Assembly (NCBI RefSeq): GCF_002813325.1
Contig: NZ_PHUG01000001.1
Location: forward strand, 868,001 to 932,000
DNA from: Janthinobacterium sp. 64
Lineage (GTDB): Bacteria; Pseudomonadota; Gammaproteobacteria; Burkholderiales; Burkholderiaceae_D
Direction of reading: 5' to 3'
DNA length: 64,000 nucleotides
Shown: positions 26,956 to 34,952 of the stretch, in pieces
Numbering within the stretch: the stretch's first letter is position 1
Layout of the letters: each line of letters starts with the position of its first letter
The notes under the pieces: generated by a model
What the model saw: only the letters and a program-made list of their open reading frames with translations
What the model was told of the DNA's origin: nothing
Database searches by the model: none
Position numbers and translations under genes: made by a program

Positions 26956-27993
26956 ATGATCCCCACTACCATGCAAGCCGCCGTCGTCGAACAACTGGGC
27001 CAGCCCCTGGTGCTGCGCGAGGTACCCGTGCCGGTGCCCGGTCCCGGCCAGATCCTCGTCAAGACGGAAGCTTGCGGCGTGTGCCACACGGACTTGCATG
27101 CGGCGAGCGGCGACTGGCCCGTCAAGCCTGCACCGCCGTTCATTCCCGGCCACGAAGGCATCGGGCTGGTGGTGGCCATGGGCACGGGCGTGACCGAAGT
27201 ACAGCTGGGCGACCGGGTCGGCGTGCCCTGGCTCTACTCGGCTTGCGGCCATTGCGAACATTGCCTGGCAGCCTGGGAAACCGTATGCGCCGAGGCGCAG
27301 TTCGGCGGCTACACCAAGAATGGCGGCTTTGCCGAATACATCCTGGCCGACCCGCGCTACGTCGCGCATATCCCGGCCGGTCTTTCCGCCGTGCAGGCTG
27401 CACCCATCATCTGCGCCGGCGTGACCAGCTACAAGGGCATCAAGGAAACGGGCGCGCGGCCGGGCCAGTGGCTGGCCGTGTCCGGCATCGGCGGCCTGGG
27501 CCACCTGGCCATCGAATATGCGGTGGCCATGGGCTTGCGCGTGGCGGCCGTCGACATCGATGAAGGCAAGCTGGAGCATGCGCGCGCCCTCGGTGCCGAA
27601 GTGACCATCAATGCGCGCCAGGGCGACCCCGTGGCGGCCCTGCGCGAAGCGACCGGGGGCGGCGCGCACGGCGTGCTGATCACGGCGCCGTCGATCGATG
27701 CTTTCCAACAAGGCGTGGCGATGACGCGCAAGCGCGGCACCTGCGTGCTGGTCGGCTTGCCGCCGGGCGACTTCCCGACGCCGCTGTTCGACGTCGTTGC
27801 CAATTGCGTCACGATACGCGGCTCTTTCGTGGGCACGCGCCAGGACATGGCCGAGGCGCTCGCCTTTGCCGCCACCGGCAAGGTCAAGGCCGGGATCGAA
27901 TTGCAGCCGCTGTCGGCCATCAATGAGATCTTCCACCGCCTGGAGCATGGCAAGGTGGCCTCGCGCGTGGTACTCGATTTCAGCGGCAATTGA
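26956..27993 (+). CDS. adhP: Zinc-dependent alcohol dehydrogenase AdhP
   Basis: A 345-residue medium-chain dehydrogenase. The catalytic-zinc motif is CGVCHTDLH (Cys40), followed by GHEGIG; the structural-zinc cysteines are in CGHCEHCLAAWETVC. The Rossmann motif GIGGLGHLAIEYA is followed by VDIDEGK, whose acidic residue indicates NAD(H) preference. It should interconvert ethanol and acetaldehyde or related pairs. AAGGA at 26946-26950 selects ATG 26956 over ATG 26932. The upstream FNR-type box suggests fermentative use when oxygen is low. Confidence 0.93.
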   Translation: MIPTTMQAAVVEQLGQPLVLREVPVPVPGPGQILVKTEACGVCHTDLHAASGDWPVKPAPPFIPGHEGIGLVVAMGTGVTEVQLGDRVGVPWLYSACGHCEHCLAAWETVCAEAQFGGYTKNGGFAEYILADPRYVAHIPAGLSAVQAAPIICAGVTSYKGIKETGARPGQWLAVSGIGGLGHLAIEYAVAMGLRVAAVDIDEGKLEHARALGAEVTINARQGDPVAALREATGGGAHGVLITAPSIDAFQQGVAMTRKRGTCVLVGLPPGDFPTPLFDVVANCVTIRGSFVGTRQDMAEALAFAATGKVKAGIELQPLSAINEIFHRLEHGKVASRVVLDFSGN

Positions 27994-28089
27994 GTTACGC
28001 CTGAGCAGCGCGCCAACTGCGCCGGTGTGTCGTGCGACGGCAATGATATTTTTATTGCCATAATTGCATATTCTAAAAAGGACACACCG

Positions 28090-28794
28090 ATGAAAATTTC
28101 TCTTGCTTGCTGGCTGGCCTGCGCCGCCCTCGTCTGCTCCGCTCCCGCCAGCGCGGCCGAACCGGCTGCGTCCGCCTTGCCCGGGCACTATTACCTGCAA
28201 GGCGTCATGGAAACGGGCTCCGAACTGCTGCTGAAAAAGGATGGCACGTTCGAATGGATGCTCAGTTATGGCAATACCGACGAGCAAGCCAGCGGCGAGT
28301 GGCGCGTTGCCGGCGACACGGTGACCCTGGTGGCGGGCAACGGCGGCAAGGAACCGCAGTTCCGCGCGTTCGAGGAAGCGGAAATGCGCATCCAGAAACC
28401 TGCCGAAGCGGGACTGTGGGTGGCCATCGTCGGTTTCCCCCAAGTGGGGCCGATGCCCGGCGTGGAAGTCAAATTCGAAGCGCACAGCGGCAAGACGGCC
28501 ACGGCCGTCAGCGTGGCGAACGGCGACGCGATCGTGCGCATGCCGGCGTCGGAGCGCTGGGTGCGCGCCGGCTTGCGCCGCCAGGACTCGAAAGCCGACT
28601 ATCAGTGGCTGGCCGTGCCGCCCGAGCGCGCACAGCAACGTCTCGCCGCCTTCGCCGTCACCGACGCCAGGTGGCTCAGGGGGCAGGCATTCCAGAAGCT
28701 GGCCTTGCGCGTCGTCAAGGGCGGCCTGCAAGTCGACGCTGCGGACAGCAGCCTGGCCAGGGGTTTGTACGCCAAACCGGCATCGAATCAGTAG
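28090..28794 (+). CDS. Secreted protein of unknown function
   Basis: A 234-residue protein with a clear Sec signal peptide (KISLACWLACAALVCSAPASAAEPA, cleavage near residue 23). The mature part begins GHYYLQGVMETGSELLLKKDGTFEWMLSYGNTD, a lipocalin-like or DUF-type pattern in which a small beta domain reports on a 'GxY..' strand, then a second domain that ends near the C-terminus. No catalytic motif is evident. AAAGGA lies at 28078-28083. The frame is open to 28027, but the signal peptide fixes ATG 28090. It stands alone between adhP and a hairpin at 28828. I do not recognise the family with confidence. Confidence 0.75.
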   Translation: MKISLACWLACAALVCSAPASAAEPAASALPGHYYLQGVMETGSELLLKKDGTFEWMLSYGNTDEQASGEWRVAGDTVTLVAGNGGKEPQFRAFEEAEMRIQKPAEAGLWVAIVGFPQVGPMPGVEVKFEAHSGKTATAVSVANGDAIVRMPASERWVRAGLRRQDSKADYQWLAVPPERAQQRLAAFAVTDARWLRGQAFQKLALRVVKGGLQVDAADSSLARGLYAKPASNQ

Positions 28795-28827
28795 CCTTCA
28801 ATCTATCTCATTCCCTTCCACAAACAC

Positions 28828-28860
28828 GCCGCCCTGGTCGATATGCCTGACCAGGGCGGC
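28828..28860 (+). terminator. Stem-loop, likely terminator
   Basis: A perfect 12-bp stem (GCCGCCCTGGTC / GACCAGGGCGGC) with a 9-base loop lies 33 bases after the stop of the secreted-protein gene. Only a short T-run follows, so termination may be partial. Confidence 0.6.
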
Positions 28861-28891
28861 GCCGTTTGCGCCCACGCGCAGCCGTGCGCCG

Positions 28892-28920
28892 TTGACACCC
28901 CGCACGGTCTGTCCTATAGT
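28892..28920 (+). promoter_or_regulatory. Strong sigma-70 promoter for the FTR1 gene
   Basis: TTGACA at 28892-28897 is a perfect -35 element, and TATAGT at 28915-28920 is a near-perfect -10 element, with an optimal 17-base spacer. Transcription should start near 28927, just before the Fur-like box. Confidence 0.8.
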
Positions 28921-28939
28921 CGCCGGGTTAACAAGAAAT

Positions 28940-28958
28940 GAGAATGAGAATCATGTTC
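28940..28958. promoter_or_regulatory. Fur-like box at the FTR1 start
   Basis: GAGAATGAGAATCATGTTC matches the 19-base Fur consensus (GATAATGATAATCATTATC) at 15 positions. It lies at about +13 to +31 from the predicted start and overlaps the start codon region, a position suited to repression by iron-loaded Fur. Confidence 0.7.
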
Positions 28959-30908
28959 ATTAAAATACGAAAATGGCTCGTTTGCTACCCGCTCGTGGCA
29001 GCAACCCTCAGCCTCAGCATGCTGCTGGCCGGTGGCGCGCACGCGCAAGCGACCGATCCTGGCGCCGGCGCCAAGCAATTGTGGCAATTGATTGATTATG
29101 TGGCCGTCGATTACAGCGGCGCCGTCGAGCACGGCAAGGTGGTCAGCGAAGCGGAATACGCCGAAATGCTCGACTTTACGGACAACGCGACGACACAGAT
29201 CGCCGCCCTGCCCGCCCACGCCTCGCAAGCGGCCATCGCCGCCGCCATCGCCGACCTGCGCCAAGCCGTCGTGGCCAAGGCGGACGGCGTGGAAGTCAAG
29301 CGCCTGGCGCACCATGCGAACGGCTTGCTGATCGCCGCCTACCCGATACCCGTGGCGCCGAAAGTGCTGCCGAACCTGATGCGCGGCGCGGCCCTGTATG
29401 CGGCCCAGTGCGCTTCATGCCACGGCGTGGCCGGCGGCGGCGATGGTCCGCTGGCGGCCAGCCTGGAACCAAAACCGATCGCCTTTACGGATGGCGAGCG
29501 GGCGCAGTCGCGCAGCCTGATGGCGCTGTACCAGGTCATTTCGCAAGGCGTGGCGGGCACGTCGATGGCCAGTTTCGGCCAGCTGTCCGAGAACGAGCGC
29601 TGGGACTTGGCCTTCTTTGTGGGCGGCATGTCGCACGACGCGGCGGCGCGCACGCACGGCGAAAAGCTGTGGCAGGACGATCCACGGGCCAAGAAACTGT
29701 ACGCGGACCTGGCCGCCGTGACGACCGTGACGCAGGAAGCGGCGGCCGCCAAGCTGGGCGCGGACGAGGCCAAAGCGCTGACGGCGTACTTGCGCAGCCA
29801 TGCCGACAAGGCCGAGGCGCACAAGCCCACGGGCCTGGCCCTGTCGCGCCTGCGCCTGGCCGAAAGCCTGGCCGCCGTGCACGCGGGCGACCGCGCGGGC
29901 GCCACGCGCCTGGGCCTGTCGGCCTACCTGGACGGTTTCGAGCCGATCGAGCCGATGGTCGGCGCGCGCAACAAGTCCTTGCTGCTGGCCGTGGAAAACG
30001 CCATGCTGGCCTACCGTTCCGCCGTGGCCAAGGGCACGGTGGCCGACGCCGACGCGGCCGGTGAAAAGCTGCAGCAACTGTTTACCCATGTGGAAGCGGA
30101 ACTGGGCGACGCCAAGGCCGAGCCGATGACGACCTTTATCGGCGCCCTGACGATCTTGCTGCGCGAAGGCGTGGAAGCGCTGCTGATCGTGATCGGCATC
30201 ATCGCCTTCCTGCGCAAGGCCAAGCGCAAGGACGTGCTGGCCTACGTGCATGCGGGCTGGGCCAGCGCGCTGGTGGCGGGCGGCCTGACGTGGGTAGCGG
30301 CAACGTACCTGGTGACCATCAGCGGCGCCAGCCGGGAAGTGAGCGAAGGACTCGGCTCCGTGTTCGCCGCCCTCGTCCTGCTCAGCGTGGGCTTGTGGAT
30401 GCACCAGAAGAGCAGCGCCGGACGCTGGCAGGAATACCTGCACGAGAAACTCACGGCGGCCATGACGCGGCGCTCCGCCTGGGGCCTGTTCGCCCTGGCC
30501 TTCATCGCCGTCTACCGCGAAGTGTTTGAAACCGTGCTGTTCTATTCCGCCCTGGCGGCGGACGGCAATGGCGGCGCCCTGCTGGGCGGCTTCCTGGTGG
30601 CCATCGTGCTGCTGGTCGTGATCGCCTGGGCCTTGCTGCGCACGAGCGCCCGCATGCCGATTGGCAAGTTCTTCTCGTGGACGTCCGCTTTCGTGGCCGT
30701 GCTGGCCGTGATCTTGATGGGCAAAGGCGTGGCCGCGCTGCAGGAAGCGGGCTGGGTAGGCGTCACTCCCGTCGACTTCATGCGCATCGACCTGCTGGGC
30801 ATCCTGCCAACCCTGGAAACCCTGCTGGCGCAGGCAGCGATCGTGGCCATCATCGTCATCGGCTACGGCTGGAACCGCGTTTCCGCAGGCAAGCACAAGC
30901 CGGCCTGA
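28953..30908 (+). CDS. FTR1-family iron permease with N-terminal cytochrome c domain
   Basis: About 650 residues: a Sec signal peptide (ending near GGAHAQA), a helical periplasmic region, a class I c-type heme site CASCHGVAGGGDGPL (about residue 150) with a downstream Met-containing stretch TSMASFGQ, a further helical region, and a seven-helix FTR1 permease from about residue 395. The permease carries the two iron-binding motifs REGVEALLIV and REVFETVLFY. Such fusions are thought to oxidise ferrous iron or pass electrons while transporting iron across the inner membrane. ATG codons at 28938, 28944 and 28953 are all possible with weak ribosome-binding sites; 28953 gives the more normal leader length. 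Expected to be iron-repressed. Confidence 0.88.
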   Translation: MFIKIRKWLVCYPLVAATLSLSMLLAGGAHAQATDPGAGAKQLWQLIDYVAVDYSGAVEHGKVVSEAEYAEMLDFTDNATTQIAALPAHASQAAIAAAIADLRQAVVAKADGVEVKRLAHHANGLLIAAYPIPVAPKVLPNLMRGAALYAAQCASCHGVAGGGDGPLAASLEPKPIAFTDGERAQSRSLMALYQVISQGVAGTSMASFGQLSENERWDLAFFVGGMSHDAAARTHGEKLWQDDPRAKKLYADLAAVTTVTQEAAAAKLGADEAKALTAYLRSHADKAEAHKPTGLALSRLRLAESLAAVHAGDRAGATRLGLSAYLDGFEPIEPMVGARNKSLLLAVENAMLAYRSAVAKGTVADADAAGEKLQQLFTHVEAELGDAKAEPMTTFIGALTILLREGVEALLIVIGIIAFLRKAKRKDVLAYVHAGWASALVAGGLTWVAATYLVTISGASREVSEGLGSVFAALVLLSVGLWMHQKSSAGRWQEYLHEKLTAAMTRRSAWGLFALAFIAVYREVFETVLFYSALAADGNGGALLGGFLVAIVLLVVIAWALLRTSARMPIGKFFSWTSAFVAVLAVILMGKGVAALQEAGWVGVTPVDFMRIDLLGILPTLETLLAQAAIVAIIVIGYGWNRVSAGKHKPA

Positions 30909-30925
30909 TCCTGCAGTCGCGGCAC

Positions 30926-30948
30926 GGCAGCGTCCAGCGGGCGCTGCC
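30926..30948. terminator. Stem-loop between convergent genes
   Basis: GGCAGCG and CGCTGCC form a perfect 7-bp stem with a 9-base loop, placed between the FTR1 stop and the stop of the convergent amidohydrolase. No T-run on either side, so it is only a candidate shared terminator. Confidence 0.4.
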
Positions 30949-32327
30949 TACGCCTGGTGAATCGGCGCGAACGACTCGGCAAACGGATCGGGCTGGTAAC
31001 CGGCGGCACTGAACAGGTGGCCACAGGATTCGTCGATCACGGCGCGCAGTTGTGCCTGATCGACGCCCAGCACGACGCCACCCCGTTTGCGCACGCGCCC
31101 GCCAATGATGACGGTATCGATATTGCTGCGCTCAGCCGCATGCACGACGGTACCGATGGCGTTATTGACTGGGTAAAGGTTGATGTCGCCGGTGCGTATC
31201 AGCACCAGATCGGCCTGCTTTCCTGGCCTCAAACTCCCGATGCGCTGTTCCAGCCCCGCCACTGCGGCGCCGTCGATCGTGGCGGCTTCCAGCAAGCGGA
31301 AGGCATCGGTGGGCGCGGCCGCATGGCGATGCCCCTGGCAATTTCCCATTACCCGCTGCAGGTAGAACGCCACGCGCATTTCCATGAACATGTCGCCGCT
31401 ATACGAAGTCTCGTTGTCGACACTGAGGCCGGGGCGTATGCCGTGCCGGTGCGCCGCTTGCCAGGCGTTCATGCCATCTTCGATGCCGTAGTGGGCATCC
31501 GAACGCGGGCATACGTTGACGCGCACGCCCGCCTCGCGCAAGATGCCCCAGCCCGATTCCGGCAGACAAGTGCAGTGATTGAAGATATTGTCGCTGCCGA
31601 GCAGCCCCTGCCGGTGCAAGCTTTCCAGTTCGGCCGCCATGCCGCCGCCAAAAAACTCGGTCACGATGGGAATGCCCAGTGCCCGCGCGACGGCCCACTG
31701 CGCCGGGTCCAGCTGCGCCATCATGGCCAGCGTCACCAGGCTGTCGGGATTCGTAAAATACCTGGCCTGCAAGCGCGCCAGGTTGCCCGGCCAATGCGCC
31801 TTGTCCCAGTCACCCGAGACGGGCGCCCCCGAGGCGTGCACGGCGCGGATGCCCGCATCGCGCAGCGCTTCGACCGCCGCGTCGGAATGCGCCGCCGTGC
31901 GGCTGTTGTGGGAATTGTCGATCACGGTCGTGATGCCGGCATCGATGCAGCCCAGGGCCGTGAGCAAATTGCCCACGTAAATGTCGCGCGGCCGGTAGTA
32001 TTTGGCAAACGAGAAATGCGTGGCGTTGCAATAGTCCTCGAGCGTTGCCGCATTCGGGTTGATGCGGCGCAGTTGGCCTTCCCAGGAGTGGCGGTGGGTA
32101 TCGACCATGCCCGGAATGGCGATCATCTGCGCGGCATCGATTACTTCGGCGCCGTCGGCTTGCAGGTTCTGGCCGATGGCGGCGATGACGCCGTCGGCAA
32201 TCAGGATATCGCCCCTGGGTACATTGCCGACCTTGCCATCCATGCTGATGATGGTGGCGTCTTTGATCAGCATCTTGTGCGGGGCCGGGGCCAGCGGAGC
32301 CAGCAATGGAGAGGCTTGTTCAAACAT
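30948..32327 (-). CDS. Amidohydrolase family protein (TRZ/ATZ or cytosine-deaminase-like)
   Basis: A 459-residue metal-dependent hydrolase. It has an N-terminal beta-domain start (MLIKDATIISMDG), the HxH metal motif in MVDTHRHSWEGQ, a later His in IFNHCTCLPESG, the Asp in GLSVDNETSYSGD, and the C-terminal IGSLRPGKQADLVLI that closes the barrel domain. Where relatives carry the third metal-binding His after strand 5, this protein reads IVTEFFGGGMAAEL, without a histidine. A deaminase or amidase acting on a small ring compound is likely; the substrate is unknown. AGGA precedes ATG 32327. It is divergent from the LysR gene, its probable regulator. Confidence 0.82.
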   Translation of the reverse strand: MFEQASPLLAPLAPAPHKMLIKDATIISMDGKVGNVPRGDILIADGVIAAIGQNLQADGAEVIDAAQMIAIPGMVDTHRHSWEGQLRRINPNAATLEDYCNATHFSFAKYYRPRDIYVGNLLTALGCIDAGITTVIDNSHNSRTAAHSDAAVEALRDAGIRAVHASGAPVSGDWDKAHWPGNLARLQARYFTNPDSLVTLAMMAQLDPAQWAVARALGIPIVTEFFGGGMAAELESLHRQGLLGSDNIFNHCTCLPESGWGILREAGVRVNVCPRSDAHYGIEDGMNAWQAAHRHGIRPGLSVDNETSYSGDMFMEMRVAFYLQRVMGNCQGHRHAAAPTDAFRLLEAATIDGAAVAGLEQRIGSLRPGKQADLVLIRTGDINLYPVNNAIGTVVHAAERSNIDTVIIGGRVRKRGGVVLGVDQAQLRAVIDESCGHLFSAAGYQPDPFAESFAPIHQA

Positions 32328-32403
32328 GCTTGATTCCTGCGGTGGTTAACGGATTGCACGCAGTCTAGGGCAGGCAAGCACGGGGAAAAAGTGGCGCCCC
32401 GCG

Positions 32404-32421
32404 TTTTCAGCATGCGGAAAA
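32404..32421. promoter_or_regulatory. Candidate LysR-type operator
   Basis: TTTTC and GAAAA flank 8 bases as an inverted repeat, in the 148-base space between the amidohydrolase and the divergent LysR gene. Its position fits an LTTR recognition site, but half-sites are only 5 bases. Confidence 0.35.
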
Positions 32422-32475
32422 TCCGAACAATGTTGGGTTATAGTGCCGTTTCCCCTACTGCAACGAAGACAAGAC

Positions 32476-33360
32476 ATGGACCGCGTACAAGCAATGCAGG
32501 TATTTCTCCGCGTGGTCGAGAGCAAGAGTTTCGTGCGCGCGGCAGAAACCCTGGGCTTGCCCGCGTCATCGGTCACGGGCATCATCAAGCGGCTGGAAAA
32601 GCACTTGCAGACGCGCCTGCTCAACCGTTCCACCAGAAACCTCAGCCTGACACCGGAAGGCGAGCGCTACTTTCACCGTTGCCGCGAGATCCTCGACCTG
32701 ATCGCCGACACCGAAGCGGGCCTGCAAGGCTCCAGCGAGCGCCCGCAGGGACGCTTGCGCGTCGATATGCCTGGCGGCATCGCCCATGCCGTGATCCTGC
32801 CCCAGCTGGCGCAATTCCAGCGGCGCTACCCGGACATCTACCTGATGATCAGGGTCAATGACCGCCAGGTGGACTTGATACAGGAAGGCGTCGATTGCGT
32901 CATCCGCACCGGCAGCCTGGAAGACTCGACGCTGGTCGCGCGCCGCCTGGGCGAGCTGCGCTGGATCACCTGTGCGGCGCCGTCCTACCTGGCCGAACAC
33001 GGCGTTCCCGCAAGCCTCGCTGATTTGCCGGGACACCGTGCCGTCCACTACTTTTCCAGCACGCCGCGGCGCGGCAGCGAGCTGCATTTCATCGACGCGG
33101 GCGTCAACGTCGCCGTGCCCCTCCCCGGCACGGTCGCCGTCAACGAGACGGGGCTGTACATCGAGCTGGGCCTGGCCGGCCACGGCTTGATGCAGCTGGC
33201 CGAGATCCTCATAAGCGGCCAGCTGCAGGCCGGGGAACTGGTCGAGGTGCTGGCCGACAAGCGGCCGGCGCCCGTGCCCGTATCGCTGCTCTACCCGCAT
33301 CAGCGCTTTCTCTCGCCGGCGATGCGGGCGTTCACCGACTGGACGGCCGGGCTGTTCTGA
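32476..33360 (+). CDS. LysR-family transcriptional regulator
   Basis: A 294-residue regulator. The N-terminal winged helix-turn-helix reads MQVFLRVVESKSFVRAAETLGLPASSVTGIIKRLEKHLQTRLLNRSTR, the CrgA/DsdC-like subclass common in betaproteobacteria. The effector domain starts near residue 90 (GRLRVDMPGGIAHAVILPQL). The frame opens at 32443, but ATG 32476 gives the family's normal N-terminus (MDRVQAMQVF). Divergent from the amidohydrolase, which it probably controls. Confidence 0.92.
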   Translation: MDRVQAMQVFLRVVESKSFVRAAETLGLPASSVTGIIKRLEKHLQTRLLNRSTRNLSLTPEGERYFHRCREILDLIADTEAGLQGSSERPQGRLRVDMPGGIAHAVILPQLAQFQRRYPDIYLMIRVNDRQVDLIQEGVDCVIRTGSLEDSTLVARRLGELRWITCAAPSYLAEHGVPASLADLPGHRAVHYFSSTPRRGSELHFIDAGVNVAVPLPGTVAVNETGLYIELGLAGHGLMQLAEILISGQLQAGELVEVLADKRPAPVPVSLLYPHQRFLSPAMRAFTDWTAGLF

Positions 33361-33401
33361 GTTGCCCCGCGCATCACGCGTGCACGCTGCTGAAAATTGA
33401 G

Positions 33402-33419
33402 ATATGATGACCGTCATGC
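33402..33419. promoter_or_regulatory. Operator-like site at the tetR start
   Basis: ATATGATGACCGTCATGC contains the perfect palindrome ATGAC-C-GTCAT and overlaps the candidate start codons of the TetR gene. It matches the complement of the site at 34059-34076 at 15 of 18 positions, so both are probably bound by the same repressor. Confidence 0.6.
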
Positions 33420-34009
33420 AGAACTCATCCAAAAAAGCGTCGGCGCAAAGCCGCAAGGAAGCCACCCACGAACGCATCGTCGAGGTGGCCACGCGCGCCA
33501 TCCGCCGCAGCGGTTATGCGGGCACGGGCGTGGCCGACATCATGAAGGAAGCGGGCCTGACGCACGGCGGCTTTTACGCCCACTTCGCTTCGCGCGACGC
33601 GCTGCTGGCCGAAGCGGGCGACCGCGCGGGCGCCGAAGCGGTGGCGCTGGCGGCCAGGGTGGCCGCCGCCGCCCCGCCTGGCCAGGCGCTGCAGGCCATG
33701 CTGGCCGCGTATCTGTCGCCCGAACACATCGCCGCCATCGAGGTAGGCTGTCCCGTCTCGGCGCTGGGTTCGGAAATGCCGCGCCAGGCGCCCGAGGTGC
33801 GGCGCGCCGCCACCATCCACATCAAGGAAATGATCGACCTGTTCGCGCGCCAGATGCCGAACTGGGGCCAGCCCGAAGCGCACGCGCAAGCCATGGCGAC
33901 GGTGTGCGCCATGATCGGCACCACCATCCTGGCGCGCGCCGTGGACGAACCGGCCCTGTCGGACGCGCTGTGCGCGGCCACGCTGGCGCAGTTTAAAGCA
34001 TCAGACTAG
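33404..34009 (+). CDS. TetR-family repressor (NemR-like)
   Basis: A 201-residue regulator with an N-terminal helix-turn-helix (THERIVEVATRAIRRSGYAGTGVADIMKEAGLTHGGFYAHFASRDALL). The ligand domain has GCPVSALGSEMPRQ, a segment with a single cysteine at about residue 115, the region where NemR-type repressors sense electrophiles through a cysteine. ATG codons at 33404, 33407 and 33416 are possible. A T8 terminator follows the stop. Together with the operator-like sites, it should repress itself and the SDR/quinone-oxidoreductase genes downstream. Confidence 0.88.
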   Translation: MMTVMQNSSKKASAQSRKEATHERIVEVATRAIRRSGYAGTGVADIMKEAGLTHGGFYAHFASRDALLAEAGDRAGAEAVALAARVAAAAPPGQALQAMLAAYLSPEHIAAIEVGCPVSALGSEMPRQAPEVRRAATIHIKEMIDLFARQMPNWGQPEAHAQAMATVCAMIGTTILARAVDEPALSDALCAATLAQFKASD

Positions 34010-34017
34010 CCGCAGCG

Positions 34018-34049
34018 CCCGGGGCCTTGAACCGTCCCGGGTTTTTTTT
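34018..34049 (+). terminator. Rho-independent terminator after tetR
   Basis: CCCGGG at 34018-34023 pairs with CCCGGG at 34036-34041, followed at once by eight T. It ends tetR transcription, so the SDR gene needs its own promoter. Confidence 0.85.
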
Positions 34050-34058
34050 GAAGCAACA

Positions 34059-34076
34059 ATATGACGATCATCATAT
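34059..34076. promoter_or_regulatory. Operator-like site upstream of the SDR gene
   Basis: ATATGACGATCATCATAT, with half-sites ATATGA and TCATAT, lies 30 bases upstream of the SDR start and directly after the tetR terminator. It is the near-exact complement of the site at the tetR start. Confidence 0.6.
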
Positions 34077-34105
34077 TTCATACTATCAACCACTGAAGGA
34101 CTGCC

Positions 34106-34915
34106 ATGAAGAACAACAAGATTGCCCTGGTCACCGGCGCCTCGTCCGGCATCGGCGCGGCCACGGCCCGGCGCCTGGCGCAAGCGGGCTACACGGTGTA
34201 CGGCACCAGCCGCCGCGGCGCGCAGCTCCCAGGCCAGCAATACGCCATGCTGGCGCTCGACGTCACCAGCGAGGAGTCCGTCGCTGCCTTTGTAGCAGAG
34301 GTGATACAGCGCGAGGGCCGCATCGACCTGCTGGTGAATAACGCCGGTTTCGGCGTGGCCCCGGCCGGCGCCGAAGAAAGTTCCATCGCGCAGGCGCAAG
34401 CCATCTTCGACACGAATTTCTATGGCGTGCTGCGCATGACCCTGGCCGTGCTGCCGCACATGCGGGCCCAGGGTGGCGGACGCATCCTCAATATCGGTTC
34501 CGTCGTGGGCTTCTTGCCCATGCCTTACGGCGCGCTGTATTCCGCCACCAAGCACGCGATCGAGGGCTACACTGAATCGCTCGACCATGAAGTGCGCGGC
34601 TGGGGCATCCGCGCCAGCGTCATCGAGCCGGCCTATACGAAAACCACGTTCGAAGCCAACCTGCTGGCGCCCGATACGCCGCTGTCCGCCTACCGGCAAG
34701 TGAGCGCGGCCGTCACCAGGCGGCTGCAAGCGCTGATGGCCGGTGCCGATGACCCGGCCATCGTGGCCGACACGGTATTGGCGGCGGCGCAGGCAAGCCG
34801 GCCGAAATTGCGCTACACGGCCGGTCCGCTGGCGGCGCGCCTGCGCCTGATGCGCCGTTTCCTGCCCGCCGCGCTGCTGGACGCAGGCTTGCGCAAGGAT
34901 CTGCGCCTGGCGTGA
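34106..34915 (+). CDS. Short-chain dehydrogenase/reductase
   Basis: A 269-residue classical SDR with cofactor motif TGASSGIGAATARRL, the NNAG motif (LLVNNAGFG), catalytic Ser in NIGSVVGFLP and the YxxxK pair in YSATKHAIEG. The Arg residues after the glycine motif (GTSRRG) suggest NADP(H). The C-terminal extension resembles that of oxidoreductases acting on hydrophobic carbonyls. GAAGGA precedes ATG 34106. It is followed 37 bases later by a quinone-oxidoreductase gene, probably in one transcript controlled by the upstream TetR protein. Confidence 0.9.
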   Translation: MKNNKIALVTGASSGIGAATARRLAQAGYTVYGTSRRGAQLPGQQYAMLALDVTSEESVAAFVAEVIQREGRIDLLVNNAGFGVAPAGAEESSIAQAQAIFDTNFYGVLRMTLAVLPHMRAQGGGRILNIGSVVGFLPMPYGALYSATKHAIEGYTESLDHEVRGWGIRASVIEPAYTKTTFEANLLAPDTPLSAYRQVSAAVTRRLQALMAGADDPAIVADTVLAAAQASRPKLRYTAGPLAARLRLMRRFLPAALLDAGLRKDLRLA

Positions 34916-34952
34916 ACGCGGGCATTTCATTCAACCTGACAAAGAGAACAGC

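Noticed and set aside
28039..28059. GGCAAT / ATTGCC inverted repeat with a T-rich loop upstream of the secreted-protein gene
   Set aside because: Six-base arms only, with the T-run inside the loop; not convincing as operator or terminator.
30957..32333. A 458-codon plus-strand open frame opposite the amidohydrolase
   Set aside because: The minus strand encodes a clear metal hydrolase with a ribosome-binding site; the plus frame has no motifs.
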